NCBI RefSeq assembly: GCF_007066085.1
Contig: NZ_CP041405.1
Coordinates: 5,549,501-5,613,500, forward strand
Source: Paenibacillus thiaminolyticus
Lineage (GTDB): Bacteria > Bacillota > Bacilli > Paenibacillales > Paenibacillaceae
Reading direction: 5' to 3'
Length of the DNA: 64,000 nt
The notes below the pieces were generated by a model. That model was given only the letters and a program-made list of their open reading frames with translations. It searched no databases and had not been told where the DNA came from. The number at the start of each line of letters is the position of its first letter. The stretch's first letter is position 1. Made by a program: the position numbers and the translations under genes. This document shows, piece by piece, positions 26,546 to 36,224 of this stretch.

Positions 26546-27607
26546 ATGAAGACTGGAACGAAGGTGATGACCGCTTTCCTAATTCTGATTATCCTGGCGG
26601 GAGCCGGCGTAATCGGTTATGTGTGGAACGGCATGCAGCCCCTGCCGACAGAGGAGCGCGAGATTACCGTCACTATCGAGCCGGGCACGGGAACGTCCAG
26701 CATCGCTTCCCGTCTGGAAGCAGAGGGCGTTATTAAGAATGCACTTATTTTTAAAGGTTATTTGAAATATAAAAATGAAGGTTCCCGCTTTCAGGCCGGG
26801 ACATATGCTTTCTACCCGGGTGTTACGTATGACGAGATTATTGCCAGTTTGAATCAGGGCGATGTCGTTCCGGATAAAATGATCCGCTTTACGATTCCGG
26901 AAGGCTATACGGTCGCGCAGATTGCCGACAAGCTGGCTGACGAAGGGTATGTGAACAAGGACATCTTCCTCAAGTTGACGGAGGACATCGCATGGTTATC
27001 AGGACACTCCGAGTTAACGGCGCTTATTCCGACCGGCGATGACATCAAGCATCCGCTGGAAGGGTATTTATTCCCGGAGACATACGAGATGAAGGAAGGA
27101 AGCAGCGAGGAAGAGATCATCCTTCGTATGCTGGAGGAGATGCGGCAGCGGTTGATGGACATCTCTCCGGGCTGGGAGGACGAGCTGCAAACTAAAGATC
27201 TAACGCTCCATCAATGGCTGACCGCTGCGTCGCTGATCGAACGGGAGGTCGTCGTCGATGAGGAGCGCCCGCTTGTGGCGGGGGTTATCTTCAACCGCAT
27301 GAAGCAGAGCATGAAGCTGCAGATTGACGCCACGGTCCAGTACGCGCTGGACAAGCCGAAGGAACGGCTGTATTATAAGGACTTGGAGATTGAGAGCCCT
27401 TATAACACGTACCAGATTAACGGCTTGCCGCCGGGTCCAATCGCGAGTCCGAGCAGCGCGTCGCTTGAGGCGGTACTGCGTCCGGAGCCTTCCGACTATT
27501 TGTTCTATGTTACGAAAAAGGACGGAAGCTTCACTCATTTGTTCGCCAAAACGTATGAAGAGCATTTAAAAAATATCGAAAAAAGCAAACAGACAGCAGG
27601 AGAATAG
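26546..27607 (+). CDS. mltG: endolytic murein transglycosylase MltG (YceG-like)
   Basis: Membrane-anchored cell-wall enzyme of 353 residues. One N-terminal membrane helix (about 7-27), a LysM-like subdomain (ITVTIEPGTGTSSIASRLEAEGVI) and the YceG catalytic domain with HPLEGYLFPETYEM, the catalytic Glu in AASLIEREV (about 233) and the terminal YNTYQINGLPPGPIASPSSASLEA motif. It cleaves nascent glycan strands and sets their length. In B. subtilis (yrrL) the next gene is trmR (yrrM); here the U32 genes follow after 17 bases. GTAGGAGTG precedes the ATG. Confidence 0.95.
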   Translation: MKTGTKVMTAFLILIILAGAGVIGYVWNGMQPLPTEEREITVTIEPGTGTSSIASRLEAEGVIKNALIFKGYLKYKNEGSRFQAGTYAFYPGVTYDEIIASLNQGDVVPDKMIRFTIPEGYTVAQIADKLADEGYVNKDIFLKLTEDIAWLSGHSELTALIPTGDDIKHPLEGYLFPETYEMKEGSSEEEIILRMLEEMRQRLMDISPGWEDELQTKDLTLHQWLTAASLIEREVVVDEERPLVAGVIFNRMKQSMKLQIDATVQYALDKPKERLYYKDLEIESPYNTYQINGLPPGPIASPSSASLEAVLRPEPSDYLFYVTKKDGSFTHLFAKTYEEHLKNIEKSKQTAGE

Positions 27608-27624
27608 AAAGTGGGGAAGGAACG

Positions 27625-28560
27625 ATGACGTATCAACCCGAATTGCTCGTCACTGCCAGCAGCACGGAAGAGGTCGCGCGTCTGCTTGAAGCTGGCGCGA
27701 ATGCGGTCTTGGTAGGGGAAGAGAAGTACGGAGTGCGTCTGCCGGGCAATATGACGCCCGATAGCATTGAAGCAAGCTTGCTGCATGCCCGCGCCCGCGA
27801 GGCGAAGCTGTATGTAGCGGTGAACAATATATTTCATAACGACAGGCTTCAAGAATTGGCCGACTATTTGCGCTGCCTGGAGCAGTTGAAGGTGGATGCG
27901 ATTGTCTTCGGAGATCCTGCCGTGCTGATGACCGCGCGCTCAGCCGCGCCTTCGCTGAAGCTGCACTGGAACGCCGAGATGACGTCCACCAACTACAAGA
28001 CGGCGAAATACTGGCAAAAGCGCGGTGCGAGCCGCATCGTCGCGGCGCGCGAGCTGAATATGGAACAGGTGCTGGAAATGAAGCAGCAGCTGCCTGACAT
28101 GGATGTGGAGATTCAAGTGCATGGCATGACGAATATTTATCATTCCAAGCGGCATCTGGTGAATCATTACTTCGCACATATCGGGGAGCATGACGAGATG
28201 GGCCGTGCCGATATGAGCCGGAAGCTGTTCCTTATTGAGCAGGAACGTCGTGAGGAGAAATATCCGATCTTCGAGGATGCGAACGGCACGCATATTATGA
28301 GTTCGGATGACATTTGCGTGCTCGAGGATCTGAAGCCGCTGCTGGATGCGCGGGTGGACAGCTTCAAGATTGAAGGGCTGTTGAAGTCCGTATCCTATAA
28401 TGAGACGGTCGTGAAGGTCTATCGGGAAGCGATTGACAGCTATCTTCGCGATCCGGAGCAGTACCGTTTCCACGAAGAGTGGATGGGTCGCATCCGGGCC
28501 GTACAGGATCCGGAGCGCGAGCTGTCGTTTGGGTTTTTCTATAAAGATCAGGTGTATTAA
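27625..28560 (+). CDS. trhP1: U32-family protein, tRNA U34 hydroxylation subunit 1 (YrrN/TrhP1-like)
   Basis: 311-residue U32 'peptidase' family protein. The family does not need to be proteolytic: B. subtilis YrrN and YrrO (TrhP1, TrhP2) are required for 5-hydroxyuridine at tRNA position 34. Visible features are the TIM-barrel-like start PELLVTASSTEEVARLLEAGANAVLVGEEKYGVRLPG, the HWNAEMTSTNYKTAKYWQKRG segment and the C-terminal VDSFKIEGLLKSVSYNETVVKVYREA. It lacks the four-cysteine segment seen in the next gene. AAGGAACG precedes the ATG; the second subunit follows after 17 bases. Confidence 0.85.
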   Translation: MTYQPELLVTASSTEEVARLLEAGANAVLVGEEKYGVRLPGNMTPDSIEASLLHARAREAKLYVAVNNIFHNDRLQELADYLRCLEQLKVDAIVFGDPAVLMTARSAAPSLKLHWNAEMTSTNYKTAKYWQKRGASRIVAARELNMEQVLEMKQQLPDMDVEIQVHGMTNIYHSKRHLVNHYFAHIGEHDEMGRADMSRKLFLIEQERREEKYPIFEDANGTHIMSSDDICVLEDLKPLLDARVDSFKIEGLLKSVSYNETVVKVYREAIDSYLRDPEQYRFHEEWMGRIRAVQDPERELSFGFFYKDQVY

Positions 28561-28577
28561 GAAGGGAGCGAACAGCG

Positions 28578-29921
28578 ATGACAACCGAAGCGAAGCCTGC
28601 CAAATGGAAAGGCAAGCGGTATCGACTGGATAAGCCCGAATTGCTCGCTCCCGCCGGAAACCTGGAGAAGCTGAAGTTCGCGATTCACTATGGTGCAGAC
28701 GCCGTCTATATTGGCGGGCAGAAATACGGTCTGCGCTCAAATGCGGACAATTTCAGCTTCGAGGAAATGCGGGAAGGCGTAGAGTTCGCCCGGAAGTACG
28801 GAGCGAAAGTATTCGTGGCGACGAACATTTATGCTCATAATGAAGATCTGGAAGGCATTGAGGAGTACCTGCGGCAGCTGGAGCAGGTCGGCATCAGCGC
28901 CATCATTGCCGCCGACCCGATTATTATCGAGACGGCACAGCGCGTGACGCCAGGGCTGGAGGTGCATGTCAGCACTCAGCAGTCTATTGCCAATTGGCAG
29001 ACGGTCCAGTTCTGGAAGGAAGAAGGCGCGCCGCGCGTCGTCCTTGCTCGGGAGACCAGCCTGGAAGAGATTGTGGAGATGAAGCAGCATGTCGACATCG
29101 AAATCGAGGCGTTCATCCACGGCGCGATGTGCTCCTCGTATTCGGGACGCTGCGTGCTGTCCAATCATTTCACGAACCGGGATTCGAACCGGGGCGGATG
29201 CTGCCAATCCTGCCGCTGGAAATATGATCTGTTCGAAGACGGGCGGCCGGATCCGGATCGGGTCGTCACTCCGGAAGAGGCTGCAGGCTCTCCGGTGCTG
29301 GAGCAATTCCGGCTCGGTGTGAATCAGCTCGCCCTTGCGGATGAGGAGGAGCATGCCTTCTCGATGAGCTCCAAGGATCTGTGCATGATTGAGCATCTGC
29401 CCGATCTGATCGATGCCGGCGTAGACAGCTTCAAAATTGAAGGCCGGATGAAGTCGATTCACTATGTGGCTACGGTCGTTAACGTGTATCGTCAAGTTAT
29501 CGATGCCTATATGGCCGATCCGGACAATTATGAGTTGAAGCAGGAATGGCTGGATGAGATTCGCAAGGCGGCGAACCGTCCCGTCAATACGGGCTTCTTC
29601 TATGACGAGCCGGATCATGAGGATCATATTTATGAACCGGTAGAGAAAGCGGCGCCGTATGACTTTGCAGGCCTGGTCATGGACTACGATTCGGCGACGG
29701 GCATGGCGACAATCCAGCAGCGGAACCACTTCAAGCCGGGAACGGAAGTCGAGTTCTTCGGCCCGAACGGCACCTTCTTCAAGCAGACGATCGACAAGCT
29801 GTGGGATGCCGACGGCAATGAACTGGATGCGGCGCGTCACCCGCTGCAGCTCGTGCGGATCGAGGTGAACGAACCGGTTCGCTACTTCGACATGATGCGG
29901 AAAAAGACAGCAAAGGCTTAA
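28578..29921 (+). CDS. trhP2: U32-family protein, tRNA U34 hydroxylation subunit 2 (YrrO/TrhP2-like)
   Basis: 447-residue U32-family protein, the larger partner. It has PELLAPAGNLEKLKFAIHYGADAVYIGGQKYGLR, the cysteine-rich signature GAMCSSYSGRCVLSNHF...RGGCCQSCRW (about residues 180-213, at least four conserved Cys), SFKIEGRMKSIHYVA and a C-terminal beta domain (GLVMDYDSATGMATIQQRNHFKPG, about 375-395). The cysteines suit an Fe-S or metal centre. The pair would introduce ho5U34; the methyltransferase TrmR that makes mo5U in B. subtilis is absent from this cluster. Operon ends in a terminator just downstream. Confidence 0.88.
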   Translation: MTTEAKPAKWKGKRYRLDKPELLAPAGNLEKLKFAIHYGADAVYIGGQKYGLRSNADNFSFEEMREGVEFARKYGAKVFVATNIYAHNEDLEGIEEYLRQLEQVGISAIIAADPIIIETAQRVTPGLEVHVSTQQSIANWQTVQFWKEEGAPRVVLARETSLEEIVEMKQHVDIEIEAFIHGAMCSSYSGRCVLSNHFTNRDSNRGGCCQSCRWKYDLFEDGRPDPDRVVTPEEAAGSPVLEQFRLGVNQLALADEEEHAFSMSSKDLCMIEHLPDLIDAGVDSFKIEGRMKSIHYVATVVNVYRQVIDAYMADPDNYELKQEWLDEIRKAANRPVNTGFFYDEPDHEDHIYEPVEKAAPYDFAGLVMDYDSATGMATIQQRNHFKPGTEVEFFGPNGTFFKQTIDKLWDADGNELDAARHPLQLVRIEVNEPVRYFDMMRKKTAKA

Positions 29922-29933
29922 CCGAATCCCAGC

Positions 29934-29966
29934 CTGCTCCTATCCAGGAGCAGGCATTTTATTTAT
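29934..29966 (+). terminator. terminator of the mltG-U32 operon
   Basis: GCCTGCTCC (from 29932) pairs with GGAGCAGGC (ending 29955), followed by ATTTTATTTATT. Confidence 0.9.
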
Positions 29967-30770
29967 TCATTTACACTGAAGATTATTGGGTGCGTGCGGC
30001 AGATGTGCCGTTCTTTTTTTTGTTGGAGCAGGAATGGTGGAAGAGACGACATAGGTGCAGGTGGCGGTCAATGAGTCTCGGGTGCCATATGAGCGCTATC
30101 CCCGTGGCGCAGGAAAGTTCTCTAGTTAGTGCATTGAATGCTCCATATGAGCATTATCCCCGTTAGGCAGGAAGAACAATTATGCCTCGAATGTTCCTTA
30201 TGTGCAAACACCCCTCCGCTCAGGAGTATGTCAAGTAAGTCTCGGCTGCCATATGAGCGCTATCCCCGTAGCGCAGGAAACTCTTCAAGTATGCATTGAA
30301 TGCTCCATCTGAGCGGTATCCCCCGTTGGACAGGAAGTTAGACTAAAGCCTAACTATTAGTGCATTGTGAACCAACTCTTTTTGCGCGGGTAGCAGATCG
30401 TCATAATGTGTAGGAACCTGAGTGGTTGGGAGAGTGAACGTAAGACGTACGGGTACACCTGAGTGGTTGGGAGAATAAACGTAAGACGTGTGGAGGGCAC
30501 CTGAACGGTTTGGAGAGTCTTCATAAGGTGTTGCTGGGAGGACTTTGGAGGAATCATAGAAGTTAAGCTAGCGCGGCTAAGAGCGCGAACGGGAGCTTGG
30601 GTGCATCATTTATGGATCGTTTTGTTCTGCATTTTTTGTTTTTGTGCACATTTAGTCACAAAATCGTGGATGTGCTTCCAAATATGTGAAAGGGATTCCG
30701 CGCGAAGTTGTCGAAGTAGTGCATAAGACATGGTTGTAGGTCAAATGACCTTGATATTGTTGATGGAGGA
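29967..30770. repeat. gene-free stretch with two tandem repeat families
   Basis: No convincing gene is present. Family A: units around CCATATGAGCGCTATCCCCG, at about 30085, 30137, 30249 and 30302, with a worn copy between; the first pair and second pair form a higher-order repeat offset by 164 bases. Family B: three units starting CCTGAGTGGTTGGGAGA at 30417, 30458 and 30500 (period 41-42). Family A resembles worn intergenic repeats, not coding sequence. Promoter elements of the chemoreceptor gene should lie in the last 100 bases but I cannot pick a clear one. Confidence 0.7.
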
Positions 30771-30785
30771 GAGGTGCTGCTGTCC

Positions 30786-32882
30786 ATGCATACACGACTA
30801 CGCGGAAATGCCGGGGAACAACGCGCCACCGGTACTAGACATTCTTTCCATCCGCTGCGTTCGGTCGGGATGAAGCTGTTTCTCGTCTTTTTCGTAACCA
30901 TTGCGCTTCTTGTCGGTTCGGTGGGGCTGTTTTCGTTTTTTCAGGCACGAAATATTATTCAAAGTCAAATCGCCCAAGCACAGGAACAGACGTTGATTCA
31001 AGTGGGGGAGAAGCTGGATTTATTCTTCTCCAACTACTCTGAATTATCCACCCAGATTCTCTTCAACCAAGATATACAGGCCGCTTTTTTAGAAGCCGCG
31101 CTTCAGCGTGAGGGCAATGAATATGAGAAGCTGCAAAATCGGGTTCGGGTTGAGAATCACTTGAAATCCTATGTGATCGGCAATCCGACTTTGCACGGCA
31201 TCTACTTGCTTCCCGTGAATGAAAAGGAGCCTGCCTTCACATCCGGCTCATCGGCGGAAAAGCTTAAGGACCTGCGCCAGGCGAGCTGGTTCACGCAGGC
31301 GCAGCAGCAGCAAGGGGAGGTGCTGTGGCTGCCTACGAAGGCAACTGGAGTCTCCGGCACAAGCCCGGATGCGGCGTTCGGGCTTGCCCGGGCCGTTAAA
31401 AATACATATACGGGTAAAACGCAATATATCGTATTCGTGGAAATCTATTTGTCGGGACTGCGGGAGCAGATCCGCTGGAAGACGGAGGAGGGCGCTTTCG
31501 CCCAGATCGTCGATGCCGATGGCAAGCTGGTCTTCTCGGAGCAGACGGAAACCGTTAACGAGCCGCCAGGCACCCGGCTTGCTGCCGAGCCCGACCGTGC
31601 GAGCGGACGGGGAGAGACCTCGGATGCGAATGGCAGCGAGCTTCTTGGCGCTTATTATCGTTCCCCTGTGACAGGTTGGACGCTGAACGGCTTCACGCCG
31701 GCCAATGTATTGCTTCAGGATACGATCACGATCCGGAATGTGTCGTGGGCGGCGATCGCCATCTCGCTTGCTGTCGCGCTGCTCATCGGCTGGTATGTCA
31801 TCCGGAGCATCGGCTATCCGCTTGAACGGCTTAGCCATCTGATGGAGGAGGGAGCGAGGGGACGGCTCGGCCTGCAGATGAGGCACCGATCCCAGGATGA
31901 TATCGGGCGGGTGGCGGCCAGCTTCAATGTCATGATGGCTCGAATCGGCGAACTGGTCGGACGGACGGAGGAATCCGCCCAGGCCGTGCAGGCGACGGCA
32001 GGGAAGCTGACGGAGGCATCCCGCGCGACCTCTCAGTCCGCCGAGGAGATTGCGCTGGCTACGGAAGAGATCGCGCACGGTTCGACGATGCTGGCTGCCG
32101 AAGCGGAGCGGGGCAATGAATGGACCGGCCGCACATCGGCGCAAATGCTGCATGTGATCGATTTGAACGTGGAAATGTACAGTGCGGCCACGGAAGTGGA
32201 GGCAGCCGGACAGCGCGGCTCCGCTTATATGGAGGAGCTCGGGCGCAAAACCGGGCTGACCGAGAGAAACATTCACGCCCTTGTCGGCAAGGTCGATGCA
32301 CTGAAGAGCGGATCGGGGGCGATTCGCAATATTCTTGACCTGTTGACGCAGATTGCGAAGCAGACCAATATATTATCGCTGAATGCCGCGATCGAGGCGG
32401 CACGTGCAGGCTCCGCGGGGCGGGGATTCCTTGTCGTCGCAGATGAAATCCGCAGCCTGGCAGATGAGTCGGCGCGTGCGATTGAACACGTCAGGGACAG
32501 AACGGAAGCGATCGAACGGGAAATGTCGGAGACGATCGAGATGCTGAGCGGAATCCGTCCGGTGTTCGAGGAGCAGCTCGCTGCTGTGCATGGAGCCGAT
32601 TCGCTCTTCCAGGAAGTTCAGCAGCATATGGGCCTGTTCATGGCGAAGCTGGATCAGGCGACGGAAGCGGTCAACGAACTGGATGAGACGCAGCGCATGC
32701 TGACGGGAGCGATGACGAATGTCGGGGCGGTGGCCGAACAGTCGGCAGCGACGACGGAAGAAGTCGCTTCCTTGAGCGGGGAGCAGAAGTCGGTATCTGA
32801 GCAGCTGGTGTCGTTGTCGCAAGAGCTGGAATCCGTGTCGAAGCATCTGATGGAGCGGCTTGCCCAATTTCAACTAAATTAA
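30786..32882 (+). CDS. methyl-accepting chemotaxis protein
   Basis: Membrane chemoreceptor of about 698 residues. First membrane helix about 30-50 ([22 protein letters not shown]), an extracellular Cache-type sensor of about 240 residues, second helix about 320-340 ([19 protein letters not shown]), HAMP domain, and a long cytoplasmic signalling domain whose hairpin tip reads [39 protein letters not shown] (about 530-565). The tip is near-canonical for CheA/CheW binding. Start 30786 lies 11 bases after GGAGAGG; GTG 30774 is in frame but too close to the ribosome binding site. Ligand unknown. No chemotaxis genes flank it. Confidence 0.92.
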   Translation: MHTRLRGNAGEQRATGTRHSFHPLRSVGMKLFLVFFVTIALLVGSVGLFSFFQARNIIQSQIAQAQEQTLIQVGEKLDLFFSNYSELSTQILFNQDIQAAFLEAALQREGNEYEKLQNRVRVENHLKSYVIGNPTLHGIYLLPVNEKEPAFTSGSSAEKLKDLRQASWFTQAQQQQGEVLWLPTKATGVSGTSPDAAFGLARAVKNTYTGKTQYIVFVEIYLSGLREQIRWKTEEGAFAQIVDADGKLVFSEQTETVNEPPGTRLAAEPDRASGRGETSDANGSELLGAYYRSPVTGWTLNGFTPANVLLQDTITIRNVSWAAIAISLAVALLIGWYVIRSIGYPLERLSHLMEEGARGRLGLQMRHRSQDDIGRVAASFNVMMARIGELVGRTEESAQAVQATAGKLTEASRATSQSAEEIALATEEIAHGSTMLAAEAERGNEWTGRTSAQMLHVIDLNVEMYSAATEVEAAGQRGSAYMEELGRKTGLTERNIHALVGKVDALKSGSGAIRNILDLLTQIAKQTNILSLNAAIEAARAGSAGRGFLVVADEIRSLADESARAIEHVRDRTEAIEREMSETIEMLSGIRPVFEEQLAAVHGADSLFQEVQQHMGLFMAKLDQATEAVNELDETQRMLTGAMTNVGAVAEQSAATTEEVASLSGEQKSVSEQLVSLSQELESVSKHLMERLAQFQLN

Positions 32883-32899
32883 CGAAAAACCGGCGTTAT

Positions 32900-32932
32900 A
32901 CTGCCCTCTGCTTCAGGGGGGCAGTTTTTTTG
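32900..32932 (+). terminator. terminator after the chemoreceptor gene
   Basis: ACTGCCCTCTG pairs with (C)AGGGGGGCAGT and runs into seven Ts. Confidence 0.93.
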
Positions 32933-33000
32933 TATGCGTTTCCGTCGATACTGGACTTAGGAGCATGCTAGATTGGAGTATCCACGGAAGGAGGATTGGC

Positions 33001-34842
33001 ATGGAGGCGCGCAAATGGAAAATCGGCATCACGCAGCTTGCCGGGCTGTTGACGCTTGCCCGGGGACGGATAGCGGCGGCAAGCATCTTGATTGCGGCAG
33101 TGCTTGGCATCTACATTATGCGGCTCGGCTGGCTGCAGCTGATCGAGCCGCATCGTCCCGTGCAGGGGGGCATACATACGCTTCTGCAGCGTTCCATTAT
33201 ACAGCGGGAACGAGGCATCGTGCTCGATGACGGCCGGGGGTCGATCCTGGATCGCAGCGGCCGTCCCTACACGGGAGCGGCCGTGCAGGCCGCCGTCTTG
33301 TTCCCCGTTCATCGCGATTCGATACCATCTGAAGCGGTGCGCACGCTGGCGCTCTGGTTCCATACGACGGAGCGAGACGTGCGGGCGCGCTGGGAGAGCG
33401 TTACCGAACCGCTCGTATGGCCTTCGTCCCGGGACGGCAAGCTGCCCCATCCGCTCACGCCGGAGCAATCCCGGAAGCTGAATGCTTCCGGCTGGGACGG
33501 GGTGCGCTCCCTTCCGATCACGGTCAGGTATCCGCTCGGCAAGAATACGCCGCAATGGATCGGCTTTGTCGCGCAATCCGCCGGGGAGCAAGCCAAAAGC
33601 GGGATGTCCGGGACGAGCGGAATGTCAGGACTGGAGCGGTCGTTCGAGCCTCTGCTCCGGAGTCTCGGACCGACGATTCTCGTCCATTATACTGATGCGG
33701 ATCAGCGCCCGTTGTATGGTCTCGATATTCGGATCCGGCGCCCGGACAATCCGTATTATCCGCTGCAGCTTGTCACGACGGCAGATCGCGAGATCGAGGC
33801 TGCCATCGAGCGAGCTGCGGATGAAGCGGGATTGACGAAGGGCTCTGTCGTCGTGCTCGATGCGGCGACGCGCGATATCGTTGCGATGGTGTCCCGCCCG
33901 GCCGCCGATCCGAATCATGTGATGCCCGAGCAGGGGGCCTGGAATAACCGGGCGCTCAAAGCGCTGCCCCCTGGCTCCGTATATAAGCTGTTCATCGCCG
34001 CTGCCGCGCTCGAAGCCCAAGTCACGGATCAGCAAGAGCAATTCCATTGCAGCGGCGACTATGGCAAATACGGTTTATCCTGCTGGCTTAAAGACGGGCA
34101 CGGAACATTGACGCTCCGCGAGGCGTTGGCGGAATCCTGCAATGTCGTGTTCGCCGAGCTTGCCGAACGGATGAGCGCCGCCGGGCTGGAGGCATTCGCC
34201 AAGCGGGCAGGGCTGGCAGGAATTGTCGGCATGAGTTCTTCGGATGGGCGCGGGCATAATGAGTTGAAGCATTTTGATGGAGAGGAGGCGAGCCGGATAT
34301 TTGCGGCGGGAGACGAAAATGGAACGATTGACGGGGGAGAGAAAGCGCAGCTTGGCATCGGTCAGCGCAATGTGCGTCTTACGCCGTTGGCGGCTGCCAA
34401 TTATGTCGCCACGCTGCTTCAGGACGGAGCGGCAGGAGAGCCTCGTCTCGTCCAGGAGCTCCGCTATGCGAACGGACTGTCTTTCGCCCGCTTCGCTGCC
34501 GGAATAGGAAGCGAACGGGTGATGAAGCCGCAGACGGCAAGACAGGTGCGCCGTTGGATGGAGGATACCGTCGCCTATGGAACGGGACAGTCGCTTCGTC
34601 AAGCGGCCTGGCGGCTGGCGGGCAAGAGCGGGACCGCGCAGGCCGATGCTTATGGAAGCGGGCGGCTGCATACATGGTTCGTCGGCTATGGTCCGGTGGA
34701 GAAGCCCAAATATGCGGTGAGCGTCGTCTGTGAGGATGAGCCCGCCGGGACCTCCCACCGGGCAACCGCCTTGTTCGGCAAAGTCATGGATTTGCTCGCC
34801 GAGCATGAGAATTCCGGCTTGCCGCGCCACAGCACGAGGTAA
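33001..34842 (+). CDS. class B penicillin-binding protein (transpeptidase)
   Basis: Membrane-anchored 613-residue transpeptidase that cross-links peptidoglycan. One N-terminal helix (about 24-42), a degenerate dimerisation domain (RGSILDRSGRPYTG, about 79-92) and a C-terminal penicillin-binding domain with SVYK (Ser about 325), SCN (about 378) and KSGT (about 541). The product is smaller than typical SpoVD or PBP2b and has no PASTA domain. A short GMSGTSGMSG tract is at about 200-210. AAGGAGG precedes ATG 33001. The last eight codons lie in the first copy of a 38-base direct repeat (34816-34892). It could be a sporulation-specific or accessory PBP; nothing here decides. Confidence 0.9.
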   Translation: MEARKWKIGITQLAGLLTLARGRIAAASILIAAVLGIYIMRLGWLQLIEPHRPVQGGIHTLLQRSIIQRERGIVLDDGRGSILDRSGRPYTGAAVQAAVLFPVHRDSIPSEAVRTLALWFHTTERDVRARWESVTEPLVWPSSRDGKLPHPLTPEQSRKLNASGWDGVRSLPITVRYPLGKNTPQWIGFVAQSAGEQAKSGMSGTSGMSGLERSFEPLLRSLGPTILVHYTDADQRPLYGLDIRIRRPDNPYYPLQLVTTADREIEAAIERAADEAGLTKGSVVVLDAATRDIVAMVSRPAADPNHVMPEQGAWNNRALKALPPGSVYKLFIAAAALEAQVTDQQEQFHCSGDYGKYGLSCWLKDGHGTLTLREALAESCNVVFAELAERMSAAGLEAFAKRAGLAGIVGMSSSDGRGHNELKHFDGEEASRIFAAGDENGTIDGGEKAQLGIGQRNVRLTPLAAANYVATLLQDGAAGEPRLVQELRYANGLSFARFAAGIGSERVMKPQTARQVRRWMEDTVAYGTGQSLRQAAWRLAGKSGTAQADAYGSGRLHTWFVGYGPVEKPKYAVSVVCEDEPAGTSHRATALFGKVMDLLAEHENSGLPRHSTR

Positions 34843-34892
34843 CGGCCTGTTCGGGCTTGCCGCGCCACAGCACGCGGGTAACCGTCTGTTCA
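34816..34892 (+). repeat. 38/39-bp direct duplication spanning the PBP stop codon
   Basis: The segment beginning GGCTTGCCGCGCCACAGCAC at 34816 recurs at 34854. The first 21 bases are identical and the rest differs by a few substitutions and one inserted base. Copy 1 contains the last codons and the TAA of the PBP gene; copy 2 is non-coding. Confidence 0.85.
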
Positions 34893-34931
34893 GGATGTCC
34901 GCGCGGCTGCGGCTGCGTGCCGGCCGGAAAA

Positions 34932-36080
34932 TTATTTATTGTCCGAATCCCGCACGGTTCCGTCATTCGCATCCGGTCCTTCCGGGAAAGGGGAGGCATC
35001 GAACTCTTCTTTTGGCATACGAATCCATTTGTTCAAATACCCTTGATCATAGAGAGCCTTGACCAAGATAAGAAGAATAGGGGACAGGACGACCCCGACG
35101 ACACCAAATAACGACAAAGATAATATCATAAAGGAAAGCATCGTAAACGCAGACACGCCCAACGTATTGCCCGTAATTTTCGGATCTAATATTTGCCGGG
35201 TAATCAGCGTGACGCCCAGAACGACCGTGAGCCAAATAGCGAGCCAACTGTTCCCCGCGATGAACAAGTATACGATCCATGGAATAAAGATGACCGGAAC
35301 GCCAAGCAGCGGCAGCAGATCGAACAAAGCGGACAAGAGTCCGATCAGCAACGCATTGCTCACGCCAAGAAGCAGCAGCGAGATGAAAATGATGCCGAAT
35401 GTAATCGAGATCAGCTTCAGCTGTGCTTTCAAATAGGCAGCGATCCCTTTAATAACATTTTCCTTCAGAAATGTATACGCATGTCGAAATGTTTTGGGCG
35501 TATGGGTGCGCGCGGCTCTTCTCCACGTATCGATCTCGATGCTGAGGAAGTATGCCAGTATAATCGCGATGCCGAAATTGACGGTGAACGCCGAGAAGGA
35601 GGAAACATTATTGATAATCCAGCTTAAAAAATCGAGCGCGATTTGCGAGCCTTTCTTCGCGATCGTTCCGACATATTCATTCAGGCGCGTCGTCATGTCT
35701 TCGGGGAGCGCCTCGTATTTCTGATGAAGGAACGCGGTAATGTTCGCAAATTCCTTCTGAAGGACTTCAATATATTTGGGCATTCTCTGTTGGAGTTCAA
35801 TCGCCTGCTTCATCGCAATAAAGCCAAGTCCAAAAATAGCGCCCAAAATGAGTAAAATAAACAGCCCTACCGACAGGGCGGAAGCGATCGCCTTGTTGAC
35901 GCCGCGCCGATGGAGAAATCCGGCTAGCGGTTCAATAAGCATGTACACAATGAACGCGAGGAAAATAGGCTTGGCGATGGAATACAGATAACTGAAGCTA
36001 TACATGATAAGGTAGATCGTCAGTATGAGCAGTCCAATGTCAAAAGCCGTTCTCCAATATTTACGGTAAAACGCGATCAT
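34932..36080 (-). CDS. AI-2E family transporter (YtvI-like)
   Basis: Polytopic membrane protein of 382 residues, about eight hydrophobic helices, with the family segment GIIFISLLLLGVSNALLIGLLSALFDLLPLLGVPVIFIPWIVY (about 235-275) and TRQILDPKITGNTLGVSAFTMLSFMILSLSLFG. B. subtilis YtvI is of this subgroup. Start at 36080, preceded on the minus strand by AAAGGAG; the frame is open to 36128 but that part is polar and lacks a site. The C-terminus is a polar tail (EFDASPFPEGPDANDG). It converges on the PBP gene; no clear terminator lies between them. Substrate unknown. Confidence 0.85.
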   Translation of the reverse strand: MIAFYRKYWRTAFDIGLLILTIYLIMYSFSYLYSIAKPIFLAFIVYMLIEPLAGFLHRRGVNKAIASALSVGLFILLILGAIFGLGFIAMKQAIELQQRMPKYIEVLQKEFANITAFLHQKYEALPEDMTTRLNEYVGTIAKKGSQIALDFLSWIINNVSSFSAFTVNFGIAIILAYFLSIEIDTWRRAARTHTPKTFRHAYTFLKENVIKGIAAYLKAQLKLISITFGIIFISLLLLGVSNALLIGLLSALFDLLPLLGVPVIFIPWIVYLFIAGNSWLAIWLTVVLGVTLITRQILDPKITGNTLGVSAFTMLSFMILSLSLFGVVGVVLSPILLILVKALYDQGYLNKWIRMPKEEFDASPFPEGPDANDGTVRDSDNK

Positions 36081-36224
36081 AAAATAACTCCTTTGCTCCC
36101 GATTCTTTGCTTGGATCTCATTGTACACGAAAATGAATTCCAGTGCCTATTCTTTCATGATATGTTACAATAAACTTGACGCCTCACAGGGGTATAGATA
36201 TAAGAATGAAACGGGGAAATTGGG

